Origin: Flavobacterium restrictum
Lineage (GTDB): Bacteria; Bacteroidota; Bacteroidia; Flavobacteriales; Flavobacteriaceae
Assembly: GCF_007097245.1 (NCBI RefSeq)
Contig: NZ_VJZT01000002.1
Coordinates: forward strand, 53,763-117,762
Direction of reading: 5' to 3'
Length of the DNA: 64,000 nucleotides
The notes beneath the pieces were generated by a model. The model did no database searches. It saw only the letters and a program-made list of their open reading frames with translations, and was not told the origin of the DNA. Position 1 is the first letter of the stretch. Each line of letters starts with the position of its first letter. Positions 18,977 through 28,700 of the stretch are shown in pieces. Both the position numbers and the translations under genes were made by a program.

Positions 18977-19762
18977 CTAAAATCCTCTTTGTCTTTTGGC
19001 TTCAAAAATCAAAATGGCTGCCGCTACCGACACATTCATCGAGTCGATTTCGCCTTGCATGGGAATAATAATATTTTGGGTGGCAGCATCGCGCCATTCT
19101 TGTGTTAATCCAGTAGCTTCCGTTCCTACTACCAGCGCTGTAGGTGTGGTATAATCTTGGGTGTGGTACGAATTTGCATTTTGCAAAGTAGCACAATAAA
19201 AATTGATATTTCGTTCTTTTAAATAAGCAATAATTTCGGTGGTTGTTCCCGTTGCAATTTGGTTGGTAAAGAGGCAACCCACACTGGAACGCACTACATT
19301 AGGATTGTAGCAATCGCTTTTTGGGTTGGCAATAATCACGGCGTCAAGATGGGCTGCATCGGCAGTACGGAGCAAAGCACCAATGTTTCCAGGCTTTTCT
19401 GGAGCTTCGGCAACTAGAATTAATGGGGTGTCTGAAAGTTTTAAATCCTTCAGGGTCAGAGACTTGGTTTTGGCTATAGCCAAAATACCTTCGGTAGTAT
19501 CGCGATAAGCCAGTTTTTGATACACGGCAGCATTTATTTCGATACATTCGGCCGTGGTGGTTAGTTCCCGAGTTTCGGATTCAGAGCAAATTTCGGGGAC
19601 GAATAAAAGTGTTGTTATTTCGTAGCCGCCTTTTAGTGCCAACGAAATTTCCCGTTTTCCTTCAATCAAAAAAGTACCCGATTGTTTTCGGGATTTGGCT
19701 TTTTCTTGCAAAAGAACCAAGGATTTTATAAAAGGATTTTGAATGGAAGTAATTTGTTTCAA
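18977..19762 (-). CDS. TrmH-family (SpoU) RNA methyltransferase
   Basis: A 261-residue SPOUT-class 2'-O-methyltransferase. The N-terminal substrate-binding domain (SIQNPFIKSLVLLQEKAKSR) is followed by the knot domain motifs: PGNIGALLRTADAAHLDAVI (motif 1), VVGTEATGLTQEW (motif 2) and IPMQGEIDSMNVSVAAAIL (motif 3). All three are intact. The RNA target (tRNA or 23S rRNA) cannot be told from sequence alone. Confidence 0.88.
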   Translation of the reverse strand: MKQITSIQNPFIKSLVLLQEKAKSRKQSGTFLIEGKREISLALKGGYEITTLLFVPEICSESETRELTTTAECIEINAAVYQKLAYRDTTEGILAIAKTKSLTLKDLKLSDTPLILVAEAPEKPGNIGALLRTADAAHLDAVIIANPKSDCYNPNVVRSSVGCLFTNQIATGTTTEIIAYLKERNINFYCATLQNANSYHTQDYTTPTALVVGTEATGLTQEWRDAATQNIIIPMQGEIDSMNVSVAAAILIFEAKRQRGF

Positions 19763-19788
19763 AACGTAGGTTTAAAAAGTTTAAGTTG

Positions 19789-19796
19789 CAAATATA
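19789..19796 (-). promoter_or_regulatory. Promoter -7 box (TATATTTG) of the TrmH gene
   Basis: Minus-strand TATATTTG matches TAnnTTTG, 26 bp upstream of the ATG at 19762. Confidence 0.45.
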
Positions 19797-20004
19797 CATA
19801 GAGATTTTTAGTTGTGTATCATGAAACGGCTTGGCATTCGTTTTAAAAAAAAGCAGCCATAGATTTGACGATGACACTAATTTCAACAGACTTTTTTTTG
19901 AATTTAATTTCCTTATTCGTAGAAAACTACCGTTTTTGGCACTAATTATTCCTGACTTTATAATGGAAAGCATTCTGGAATACTGTTTTTGTAAAATAAT
20001 TAGC

Positions 20005-20012
20005 TATTTTTG
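20005..20012 (+). promoter_or_regulatory. Promoter -7 box (TATTTTTG) of the TRIC-like gene
   Basis: TATTTTTG matches TAnnTTTG and is 19 bp before the ATG at 20032. It may also drive the downstream glycan genes, since the gaps to them are short. Confidence 0.45.
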
Positions 20013-20031
20013 ACTAAACTTCTACCTCATA

Positions 20032-20640
20032 ATGATAGTCACTCTTTTAGATCTTATTGGGACTTTTGCTTTTGCTATGTCAGGCGCTTTGACGGCTATG
20101 AATAAAAAACTAGATCCTTTTGGGATTTTGATTATAGCATTTGTGACCTCGATTGGCGGCGGCACCATACGGGATATTATGATTGGGCGAACGCCAGTGG
20201 GATGGATGCGGGATTTGAATTACCTTTATGCCATCAATCTAGGATATGTTATGGCGTTGATTTTTAAGCAAAAATTACTGCGATTGCGTATCTCTTTGCT
20301 CCTTACGGACACAATAGGATTGGGTGTTTTTACGTTAATTGGCATACAAAAAGGACTTGATTACGGAATTCATCCTTTTATTTGCGTAGCTTTAGGAACC
20401 ATAACGGCCTGTTTTGGGGGTATACTTCGGGATGTTTTGTGTGCCGAAATTCCAGTTGTATTCCGAAAAGAAATTTACGCCACCATTTGTATTCTTGGCG
20501 GTATAGTTTTTTTTGTATTGCAATCCATGGCATTCAACGAGAATGTGGTGTACCTCGCCACATCGCTTGTTATTATCGTTATTCGGTTGCTTGCGGTCAA
20601 ATTCGATTGGTCGTTTCCCACTTTCGAACCTAAATCATAA
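20032..20640 (+). CDS. Trimeric intracellular cation channel (TRIC/UPF0126) protein
   Basis: A 202-residue inner-membrane protein with about seven hydrophobic helices, built from two similar halves. Each half carries the family motif: SIGGGTIRDIMIGRTP (about residue 42) and CFGGILRDVLCAEIP (about 126). Bacterial TRIC homologues form trimeric potassium-permeable channels. It is 30 bp upstream of the glycan gene run but is not functionally related to it as far as known. Confidence 0.9.
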   Translation: MIVTLLDLIGTFAFAMSGALTAMNKKLDPFGILIIAFVTSIGGGTIRDIMIGRTPVGWMRDLNYLYAINLGYVMALIFKQKLLRLRISLLLTDTIGLGVFTLIGIQKGLDYGIHPFICVALGTITACFGGILRDVLCAEIPVVFRKEIYATICILGGIVFFVLQSMAFNENVVYLATSLVIIVIRLLAVKFDWSFPTFEPKS

Positions 20641-20670
20641 CGTGCTTTTGTACAACATTAAAATTAAATC

Positions 20671-21648
20671 GTGAAGAAATATTGGGTTCAACAGTATCAT
20701 ATCAACCACTACGAGCAGTGGAATGCCTTTATTGGTCAAGCCAAAAATGCTACTTTCTTGTTGCATCGGGATTTTATGGAATACCACAACGATCGGTTTG
20801 TAGACCATTCGTTATTGGTGTATGAAAATGAGAAACTGGTAGCCGTATTGCCCGCCAATAAAGTAGAAAACACGGTATATTCGCATCAAGGATTAACCTA
20901 CGGCGGACTGATTTATACCGAAAAAATAAAGTTAACCACCGTTATCCAAATCCTAAAAGCCGTTTTAATTCATCTCGAAGAAAACGCAATAGCGACTTTG
21001 TATGTAAAAACAATTCCGTCACTTTACCATCAAAAACCTGCCGAAGAATTGCTGTATGTGCTGTTTGTAGCAAAAGCCCAATTGGTGCGCCGTGATTCGC
21101 TTTCGGTGCTTGATTTAAAGCAACCAAATGCAATTTCTAAAATAAGAAAAAGAGGGATTCAAAAAGGAATTTCAAACAAGTTACAAGTTAAAGAAGTTAC
21201 TGATTTTGACTTGTTTTGGAATCAAATATTACTGCCCAATTTAGCCTTAAAACACCACACAAAACCGGTTCACAGTTTACCAGAAATCACCAAACTAAAA
21301 AATTTATTTCCCAATAATATTCGGCAATTTAATGTGTATCAAAACGATATTATTGTGGCAGGAACGACTATTTTTGAAACTGAAACAGCAGCACATTGCC
21401 AATACATTTCTAAAGCAGCAAATGACGAAAATTTAGGTGGTTTAGACTTACTATTTGCCCATTTGATTGCAAATGAATTTAAAAACAAACGTTTTTTTGA
21501 TTTTGGAATTTCCAATGAAGACCAAGGTCAAAAACTAAATGAAGGATTATCGTATTGGAAAGAAAGTTTTGGCGCAAGCACCCTTGTTCAAGATTGCTAT
21601 GAGGTAAAAACTGCGAATTACAGTGCATTAGAAACGGTTTTGATATGA
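20671..21648 (+). CDS. GNAT/FemAB-like acyltransferase of the glycan cluster
   Basis: A 325-residue cytoplasmic protein with a GTG start. It has the FemAB-like double GNAT layout: an N-terminal [12 protein letters not shown] and [20 protein letters not shown] block, and a C-terminal half with [36 protein letters not shown] and [20 protein letters not shown]. This is the pattern of sugar-amine acetyltransferases found in O-antigen clusters. It overlaps the aminotransferase by four bases (ATGA), so the two are translationally coupled, suggesting it acylates the amino sugar that enzyme makes. Confidence 0.7.
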   Translation: MKKYWVQQYHINHYEQWNAFIGQAKNATFLLHRDFMEYHNDRFVDHSLLVYENEKLVAVLPANKVENTVYSHQGLTYGGLIYTEKIKLTTVIQILKAVLIHLEENAIATLYVKTIPSLYHQKPAEELLYVLFVAKAQLVRRDSLSVLDLKQPNAISKIRKRGIQKGISNKLQVKEVTDFDLFWNQILLPNLALKHHTKPVHSLPEITKLKNLFPNNIRQFNVYQNDIIVAGTTIFETETAAHCQYISKAANDENLGGLDLLFAHLIANEFKNKRFFDFGISNEDQGQKLNEGLSYWKESFGASTLVQDCYEVKTANYSALETVLI

Positions 21649-22751
21649 TACAATTTTTAGATTTAAAAAAAATAAACGCCCCTTACGAAAGCGCTTTTCA
21701 GCAAAAGCTGGAATCCTTTTTGGCTACTGGCTGGTACATTCTGGGCAATGAAGTTACCACATTCGAAACGAATTTTGCTGCCTTTTGCGGGGCTACATAC
21801 TGCATTGGTGTAGGCAACGGGTTGGATGCGTTGGTGTTGCTTTTTAAAGCCTACCAACAATTAGGAAAATTACAAAAAGGCGATGAAGTTATTGTTCCAG
21901 CCAATACTTATATTGCGAGTATTCTAGCCATTTTGCAAGCCGATTTGGTTCCTGTTATGGTCGAGCCGAGGTTGGAAACCTACAACCTCAACCCCGATTT
22001 GATTGTTGCCAAAATCACCCCAAAAACCAAAGCGATACTAGTTGTTCATCTCTACGGACAATTGGCAGAAACGGATGAAATTAATGCAATTGCAACAAAA
22101 AATAATTTGATTGTGGTTGAAGATGCAGCGCAAGCACATGGGGCAGTTTTTGAAGCCAAGAGCCAAGAGCCAAGAGCCAAGAGTCAAAATTCTAAAGCCT
22201 TCAGTTTCTACCCATCCAAAAATCTAGGTGCACTCGGCGATGGTGGTGCCGTTGTTACTGATGATGAGGAAGTAGCTAAAACCATTAAAAGTTTGCGTAA
22301 TTACGGCTCACAAATAAAATATTACAACGATCATATAGGCGTAAATTCCCGACTTGATGAGCTACAAGCGGCTTTTTTGAATGTAAAATTACCCCATTTA
22401 ATGACCGAAAACGAACAACGCCGCAAGATTGCTAAACGCTACCTTTTGGAAATAAAAAACAACAAAATCCTTTTGCCTTTTTGGGATTTATCGGCCGCCC
22501 ATGTGTTTCATTTGTTCGTTATTCGCACACCCAATAGAACCCACTTACAAGCGTATTTAAAACAAAATGGAATCGAAACCCTGATTCATTATCCCGTACC
22601 GCCACACCAGCAAAAAGCATTAGCCGCATACAACAAGCTATCCTTTCCCATTACCGAAAAAATACATCAGGAATGTTTGAGTTTGCCCATGAGTCCCGTT
22701 TTGACCCCAGCCGAAGTGAATTTTATAATTGAGGTTTTAAATAAATATTAA
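21645..22751 (+). CDS. DegT/DnrJ/EryC1/StrS (FdtB-like) sugar aminotransferase
   Basis: A 368-residue PLP enzyme that would aminate a keto-sugar nucleotide. Motifs: [51 protein letters not shown], and the PLP-lysine block [16 protein letters not shown] (Lys about residue 192). An FdtA-like 3,4-ketoisomerase lies 16 kb downstream, so a dTDP-3-amino-3,6-dideoxyhexose is the plausible product; an acyltransferase is coupled upstream. Odd feature: between AHGAVFEA and KAFSFYP the usual Gly-rich loop is replaced by residues encoded by an AGCCAAG heptamer array (22154-22188). Frame and length remain intact; effect on activity unknown. Confidence 0.88.
   Translation: MIQFLDLKKINAPYESAFQQKLESFLATGWYILGNEVTTFETNFAAFCGATYCIGVGNGLDALVLLFKAYQQLGKLQKGDEVIVPANTYIASILAILQADLVPVMVEPRLETYNLNPDLIVAKITPKTKAILVVHLYGQLAETDEINAIATKNNLIVVEDAAQAHGAVFEAKSQEPRAKSQNSKAFSFYPSKNLGALGDGGAVVTDDEEVAKTIKSLRNYGSQIKYYNDHIGVNSRLDELQAAFLNVKLPHLMTENEQRRKIAKRYLLEIKNNKILLPFWDLSAAHVFHLFVIRTPNRTHLQAYLKQNGIETLIHYPVPPHQQKALAAYNKLSFPITEKIHQECLSLPMSPVLTPAEVNFIIEVLNKY
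22154..22188 (+). repeat. In-frame heptamer array, 4 x AGCCAAG plus AGTCAAA
   Basis: Five consecutive 7-bp units inside the aminotransferase gene, four perfect and one degenerate. They encode Ala-Lys-Ser-Gln-Glu-Pro-Arg type residues at the loop just before the PLP lysine. The intergenic array at 41874-41908 has the same structure with AGACAAG. Confidence 0.85.
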
Positions 22752-22752
22752 T

Positions 22753-24027
22753 TTGAGTTTTATAAAAAAAATATCGCAAACGAACCTATTTAAGATTGCT
22801 TCACTCAACAGTTTGAGTATCGTTTTGAAATTAGGAATTGGATTGATAACCTCCAAAGTCATTGCTGTTTTTGTTGGACCAAGTGGCTTGGCATTGGTTG
22901 GTAATTTCAGGAATTTTGTAGGCACTTTTGAAACAATATCAACTTTAGGTTTTCAAAACGGAGTTGTAAAATACATTGCCGAAACCAAAGAGAAAGAATT
23001 AGAATTTAAACGGTATGTAGCTACAGTTTGTATTACAGTAGCAACTGTATCAGTTGTATTAAGTGGTCTTTTATTTTTCTTTTCAGCACACTGGAATACG
23101 CTAATTTTCGGCTCTCATCTTGATTATAGTTTTGTTTTCAAAGCCTTTGCTTTTGCCTTACCTTGGTATGCTTTATCACTCGTTTTAGTATCTATTATGA
23201 ATGGTTTAGGCAAATTTAAACATGTTATTTACATTAACACCATAGGAAATTGTATCGGACTAGTGGTTTCGGTTGGGTTCATATATCACTATCAAACTTT
23301 TGGTGCATTATTGGCTACAATAATCACCCCTTCCCTATTATTTTTGGTTTCGTTTTATTATGTCAATAAGGATTTTTCGCTGTTAGCTCATATTCGTTTT
23401 GATCTTTTTGATTTTAAAATAATAAAAAACCTATCTCATTATTTCTTGATGGCATTTGTTTCAGGAATAGTAGGTTCACTTGTTTTTTTGGCAGTCCGAA
23501 AAAACATAATAACCATCGTGGGTATACAACAAGCTGGGTATTGGGAAGCCATGACACGAATATCCTCCTATTATTTGCTATTTGTTTCTTCTATTCTTAC
23601 ACTTTATTTTTTACCAAAATTAGTGACTTCACAAAACAAACAAGCCACAAAAAAGGTCTTTTGGGTGTATTACAAAACTATTTTCCCATTTATTATTTTA
23701 GGATTGTTATTGCTTTATTTAAGTCGTTTCCTAATTGTTAAAATCCTTTTTACCAAAGATTTTTTACCCGTAACCTCGTTGTTTTTTTGGCAATTATTGG
23801 GGGATTTATTCAAAATGGCTTCTTGGATTTTGGGGTATAATTTTTTTGCCAAAAAGTTAACATTAGCTTTTATAGTAACCGAATTATTTTCGCTTTCCAT
23901 AACCTATTTTTCAAGTATTTTTTTAATTAAAATATACGGTATTCAAGGAGTTGTAATGGCGTATGCCTTCACTTATTTAATTTATTTATTGGTTTTAAGT
24001 GTGTATTTTAGGAAGAGTTTGTTTTGA
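22753..24027 (+). CDS. Wzx-like polysaccharide flippase (O-antigen translocase)
   Basis: A 424-residue inner-membrane protein with about 12 hydrophobic helices, starting at a TTG one base past the aminotransferase stop. The N-terminal NLFKIASLNSLSIVLKLGIG and KVIAVFVGPSGLALVGNFRN blocks are typical of O-antigen translocases of the MATE/Wzx superfamily. It would flip lipid-linked glycan repeats across the inner membrane. It is the last gene of the left half of the glycan cluster and is closed by a terminator, beyond which the RHS island begins. Confidence 0.85.
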   Translation: MSFIKKISQTNLFKIASLNSLSIVLKLGIGLITSKVIAVFVGPSGLALVGNFRNFVGTFETISTLGFQNGVVKYIAETKEKELEFKRYVATVCITVATVSVVLSGLLFFFSAHWNTLIFGSHLDYSFVFKAFAFALPWYALSLVLVSIMNGLGKFKHVIYINTIGNCIGLVVSVGFIYHYQTFGALLATIITPSLLFLVSFYYVNKDFSLLAHIRFDLFDFKIIKNLSHYFLMAFVSGIVGSLVFLAVRKNIITIVGIQQAGYWEAMTRISSYYLLFVSSILTLYFLPKLVTSQNKQATKKVFWVYYKTIFPFIILGLLLLYLSRFLIVKILFTKDFLPVTSLFFWQLLGDLFKMASWILGYNFFAKKLTLAFIVTELFSLSITYFSSIFLIKIYGIQGVVMAYAFTYLIYLLVLSVYFRKSLF

Positions 24028-24048
24028 AAACATTTACAATTTCTTGTT

Positions 24049-24076
24049 AAAAAAAATCATTAAGTGATTTTTTTTT
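24049..24076 (+). terminator. Terminator after the flippase gene
   Basis: A/T-rich hairpin AAAAAATCA / TGATTTTTT with a 5-nt loop and T run. TATTTTTA (one mismatch from TAnnTTTG) follows at about 24079 and may start the RHS island transcript. Confidence 0.6.
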
Positions 24077-24115
24077 GCTTATTTTTACACTTATTAACAT
24101 TTAAAAGATCACAAA

Positions 24116-25192
24116 ATGAAAAAAATTACCCGATTTGTAATCACAGTAGTACTTTTTTTAAGTCCAGTTATTGCCTTTTCACAAATCAGCACTAATACTG
24201 GTGGTGCAGCAAATGTTTTACCTAATTCACCAACTACCAATGCCAATGTGGGAATTGGGACTAACACTCCTAAATCTAAATTGGATGTTGAAGGTGGAGT
24301 TTCCATAGGAACAAATTATTCTGGATCATTTGTATCACCTGCAAATGGTTTAATTGTTGAGGGAAATATTGGTATTGGTACTACATTACCTTTAGGTGTT
24401 TTAGATGTAAAAGGAGGCTTGTCTGACGGACAAATTTTCACAAGTGCTGTGGATTCTTACCTTAAATCAACTATACTAAATATCGGCTCTATTAGGGATA
24501 CTCAAAACGGAACTAGATTACTAACTTTCTTTGATATACCTTCATCAAATTTAAATCCTAAATCACAATTTGTTTTTAAAATTGAAGACAGAGCTAATAT
24601 GAATAGATTTAAAATCAGTGCTATGGTTGGTGACTATAGTGATCTAGAATTAAATAATGCCACACAACAAACTTATTTCAGAGTTTCAAGTAATGGTGGA
24701 GATTTTAGTTATTTAGAAATGCCAAAAGCAGATTCTCATTTCGTCATTGGTGGTTCACAAGCTTGGCCTATTGTTCATAAATTTTGGGTTAAAGCTGGTT
24801 CTTCCAAGTTTGAGGGGGATGTTTTTGTAGATACCAACATCGGCATCGGAACTGCGAATTTTGTTGATGGTACGGACACCTATAGACTTTCGGTAAAAGG
24901 TAAAATAAGAGCCGAAGAGATTAAAGTATATACCACTTGGGCTGATTATGTTTTTAATAAAGGCTACAAATTGCCCTCTCTAAAAGAAGTAGAAAGTTAC
25001 ATCGCAACAAACGGTCACTTACAAAACGTTCCTTCTGAAAAAGAAATCACCGAAAAAGGTTTAGAACTAGGAGAAATGGCAAAAATCCAACAAGAAAAAA
25101 TAGAGGAACTAACCTTGTATTTAATCCAACAAAATAAGGATATTGAAGTTTTAAAAGCCCAAGTAAAATTGCTTTTAGAAAATAAACAATAA
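24116..25192 (+). CDS. Secreted tail-fibre-like protein with C-terminal coiled coil
   Basis: A 358-residue exported protein (signal MKKITRFVITVVLFLSPVIAFSQ). The N-terminal half has repeated short motifs of tail-fibre-like proteins (NVGIGTNTPKSKLDV, NIGIGTTLPLGVLDV, NIGIGTANFVDGTDTYRLSV). The C-terminal 90 residues contain YKLPSLKEVESYIATNGHL and a heptad-like coiled coil (KIEELTLYLIQQNKDIEVLK). No enzymatic domain is recognised. It is the first gene of the RHS island, in line with two downstream secreted proteins, and may act as a surface or assembly partner; this is inference from position. Confidence 0.7.
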   Translation: MKKITRFVITVVLFLSPVIAFSQISTNTGGAANVLPNSPTTNANVGIGTNTPKSKLDVEGGVSIGTNYSGSFVSPANGLIVEGNIGIGTTLPLGVLDVKGGLSDGQIFTSAVDSYLKSTILNIGSIRDTQNGTRLLTFFDIPSSNLNPKSQFVFKIEDRANMNRFKISAMVGDYSDLELNNATQQTYFRVSSNGGDFSYLEMPKADSHFVIGGSQAWPIVHKFWVKAGSSKFEGDVFVDTNIGIGTANFVDGTDTYRLSVKGKIRAEEIKVYTTWADYVFNKGYKLPSLKEVESYIATNGHLQNVPSEKEITEKGLELGEMAKIQQEKIEELTLYLIQQNKDIEVLKAQVKLLLENKQ

Positions 25193-25292
25193 AAACAGTA
25201 CTTATTTGAAATAAAAAAACTTGACACTATTGGTTCCAAAACCAATATAAAATCACTTCCTATTCTGTTAAAAAAAATAAACATTATCTCCT

Positions 25293-25739
25293 ATGAAACG
25301 TTATTTAATGCTATTGTGTATTGGTTTTTCATTTACGGTTTCTGCACAGAAAATCTCTTTTGAGTATGATGCTGCTGGAAACCAAATAAGCCGCACATTG
25401 TGTTTGTCGTGTACGGGCAAAAAAGCAACTGTAATCCCAAAAGAAATTGAAGCTGTAACGGAAAAAGATTTACAAAAATTCACTCCAAATGATGTTATTT
25501 CCTATTATCCAAATCCAGTTAAAGAAGAGTTGTATCTAAAATGGGAGCTCGCCAATGATGCCTTTGTGACAACGCTAATGCTGTATAATTTCAACGGACA
25601 AGTTTTAAATTCCTATTCTAAATCAAAAAAGGAAGACACACAAACAATCCCTTTTCAGTCGTATCCATCAGGAACTTACCTGCTAGTTTTAAACTATAAC
25701 AATGGTGAACAAAAAACGATTAAAATTATCAAACAATAA
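25293..25739 (+). CDS. Small T9SS-sorted protein with an RHS-like motif
   Basis: A 148-residue secreted protein: signal peptide (to about residue 18, VSAQ), then a YD-repeat-like motif FEYDAAGNQISR, then a type IX secretion C-terminal sorting domain (ISYYPNPVKEELYLKWEL, FNGQVLNSY, YPSGTYLLVLNY). It therefore should leave the cell by T9SS. It ends three bases before the giant RHS gene, which has no sorting domain of its own. Such a short gene before an RHS gene suggests a dedicated helper, not tested. Confidence 0.8.
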   Translation: MKRYLMLLCIGFSFTVSAQKISFEYDAAGNQISRTLCLSCTGKKATVIPKEIEAVTEKDLQKFTPNDVISYYPNPVKEELYLKWELANDAFVTTLMLYNFNGQVLNSYSKSKKEDTQTIPFQSYPSGTYLLVLNYNNGEQKTIKIIKQ

Positions 25740-25742
25740 TAG

Positions 25743-28700
25743 ATGAAGCATTTTTACCATACACTGCTATTAATTGGATTAAGCTTATTTACAAGAGCTC
25801 AAACAACTACTCCAACAGGAACCTCTGCGGAAGTAGGTATTACTGAAGGACAATTGTCCGTATCGCTTACAGGTGGAGCTAATTATGCTATACCAATAGC
25901 GGTGCCACCAGGAATTAACGGGGTAGTTCCACAAATAAGTTTGGCGTATAGCAGTCAAGCCGGTAACGGTATGGCTGGCTATGGCTGGAATACTACAGGA
26001 GTTTCATCCATAACTAGAATTCCTAGAACTACATTTCATGATACTGCTGTGGGAGGCGTGAATCTTGATGTCAACGATCGTTTTGCTCTTGATGGGCAGC
26101 GTCTAATAGTAAAAACGGGCACTACAGGAATATATGGTGCAGATGGTACTGTTTATGAAACCGAAAATTTCTCTAATGTAAAGATTACCTCACTTGGTGT
26201 ATCGCTATTGGGTGCTGCTTATGGCCCCGCTTCATTCAAGGTCGAGTATCCAGATGGATCAGTGTCAGAATACGGCATTACTACTGATTCTCGATCTATT
26301 ACAACATGGTCTATATCGTATTGGCAAAACCCACAAAGTGTGCGAATTTCGTATACCTACAATAACACTAATAATAGTATCGCTATAGCGAGTATCAAGT
26401 ACGGAGCAGTTGGCATTAATACCCCTATAAATGAAATAAAGTTTAATTACGTTACTCGTACAAGACCAGAGCAAGCGTATGTGGGTGGACAAAGTATTAC
26501 TAACACGTCCATTTTAGACAATATTGTAGTGACGAGCAGCAATATTGGTTTTAGAAAATATACTTTATTTCGCGACACGGCTACCTCTCTTAATTACGAA
26601 CGACTAATAAAAATTATTGAAACTAGCGGAGATGGGACTAAAAGTTACAACCCTACTATTTTCAACTATGATACTAAAGCAGAAGGATTGATAAGTAATC
26701 CCATCGCTACAAGTATTGATATGACAAACGTGTCAGCTAATACCAGCTCTTATACTTCGGGGGATTATAATGGCGACGGAAATATGGATTTTATTTTATA
26801 TCCAACTTACGGAACGTATGCCAAAAAGAAATATTGGCTTTTTTGTGGTTTAAAAACCGATGGCACTAGTAACCCTACTGTTGAAAGCAACACGGGAGCA
26901 TTTGACGAAATTTTTACCTCTACAATACTTTATAATACTACAGGCGGATTCAAACTTTTGCCAAAACAAGGATGGACAATAGTAAAAACAGATGCTACAA
27001 CCAGCCAAACAACCTTTTCAAACTATACCAATCTAGATACTTTTAATCCAATAAATTTATTAGGCAACAAGTCCTATGTATTCCCTACCTTTTCGTTCAC
27101 CAGGCAACATATTTGCGGGGATTACACCTCTATTTATGCTGACACCTATACCGTTACTAAACGTTATTTGAGTGGCGATTTTAATGGTGATGGGCTTACC
27201 GATGTGATTGCAGTTGAAAACGAATTGATGTACACATCAGCTTGTGACCGTACCACCCAGCGATCAGGAGGAAATGCTTTTTTTGTGAATTTAGATCCAA
27301 GACAAACAACTGGATTTGTTACCAGTGCAGGAAACATAGGGAGTTATTCAGCAAGTAGTATACAAATAGCTGATTTTAATGCCGATGGAAAATCGGACAT
27401 ATATGTTTTTAACGACAATAGCTGTACGGTTTATGGCCTAAATGCTAACTTACAATTTGATATATTAGCTCAAATAACTGGCGATACCAACATCACCATA
27501 AGAAAAAAAATACTTATGGGCGATTTCAATGGCGATGGAAAAACGGATTTCTTTGTTCAAAAAGTAGAGAGTGGTAATGAGTATATAAAATATTTCTCGA
27601 CTGGAACAACGTTGTTGAACACAAATACACTTTTTACATCCCCTATTTCTTCCGTTGTTAATTGCACTAATAATGTTGTTCAAATTATACCTAATGACAT
27701 CAATAAAGACGGAAAGACAGATTTAATTTATGTTAACAAAAGTAGTTGTACAACTAGTGGCAAAACAGGTATTACCAAAACAACTCTTTCTCTCAATGTA
27801 TATAAAAATATGGGGGTTAGCTTTGCTTTAGAAGCATCAATCAATTTAGACAACAACTCGCCTATTGGTACATCAGCATTGCCTATTTTTTTAAATTTTG
27901 ATAAAATCAATCCTAACATGGAAATTGATTTTATTTCGGATAATAAAATTTTAAATTTTGTATCCAAAAAAGATTTTAGTGCCGAGTCTAGACTCAAATC
28001 TATTATTACTGGCAATGGCATTACCGAGACCATAACCTATAAACCCCTAGTCCCCGAAGTTTGTAGCTATAACTGCAAACCCACCTATAAAGAAGTTAGT
28101 CTTGTAGAAAACTATCCTAATGTCGATATTTATTCGGCTCCTGGGTTTCAAGTGGTGTCCTTGCTCGAAAAAAAGAGTACAAGCGTTTACAAGAAACAAC
28201 AGTTTGCTTATGCTGGAGCTACCTCTAACATGGAAGGATTGGGTTTCTTGGGTTTTCGTGCTACTATGCGTACCAACTGGTATGAAGTGGACTCTCAAAT
28301 CATTAGTTCAATATCTAAATTTGACCCCAATTTGCGTGGTGCCAATATAGAGAATTACACCTATGAAGGCTTATATACACCAGAAACTGTAGCCAATCAA
28401 AAAGCACCCACTACAGCTGTACCCAATAGCATTATTGTATCTGATTATACTTTTGCAACAACGGATACACGTACTGCCTCGGGTAGTGTAATTATTAGAC
28501 CCGGGATAAATGGTACAATTATTAAGCCTACAACGGGGACAACCTTCCTAGCCACTATCATACCCAACTATGATGCTACAGGTTTTACCGAGACCAACAC
28601 CACACCGCCTATAGGACTAATAACCAAATCCTTATCCAGTTACGAGGCAACCTTGGCAGCTAATAAAGTTTATAAACTACAAAATGTACAGTCCAAAAAC

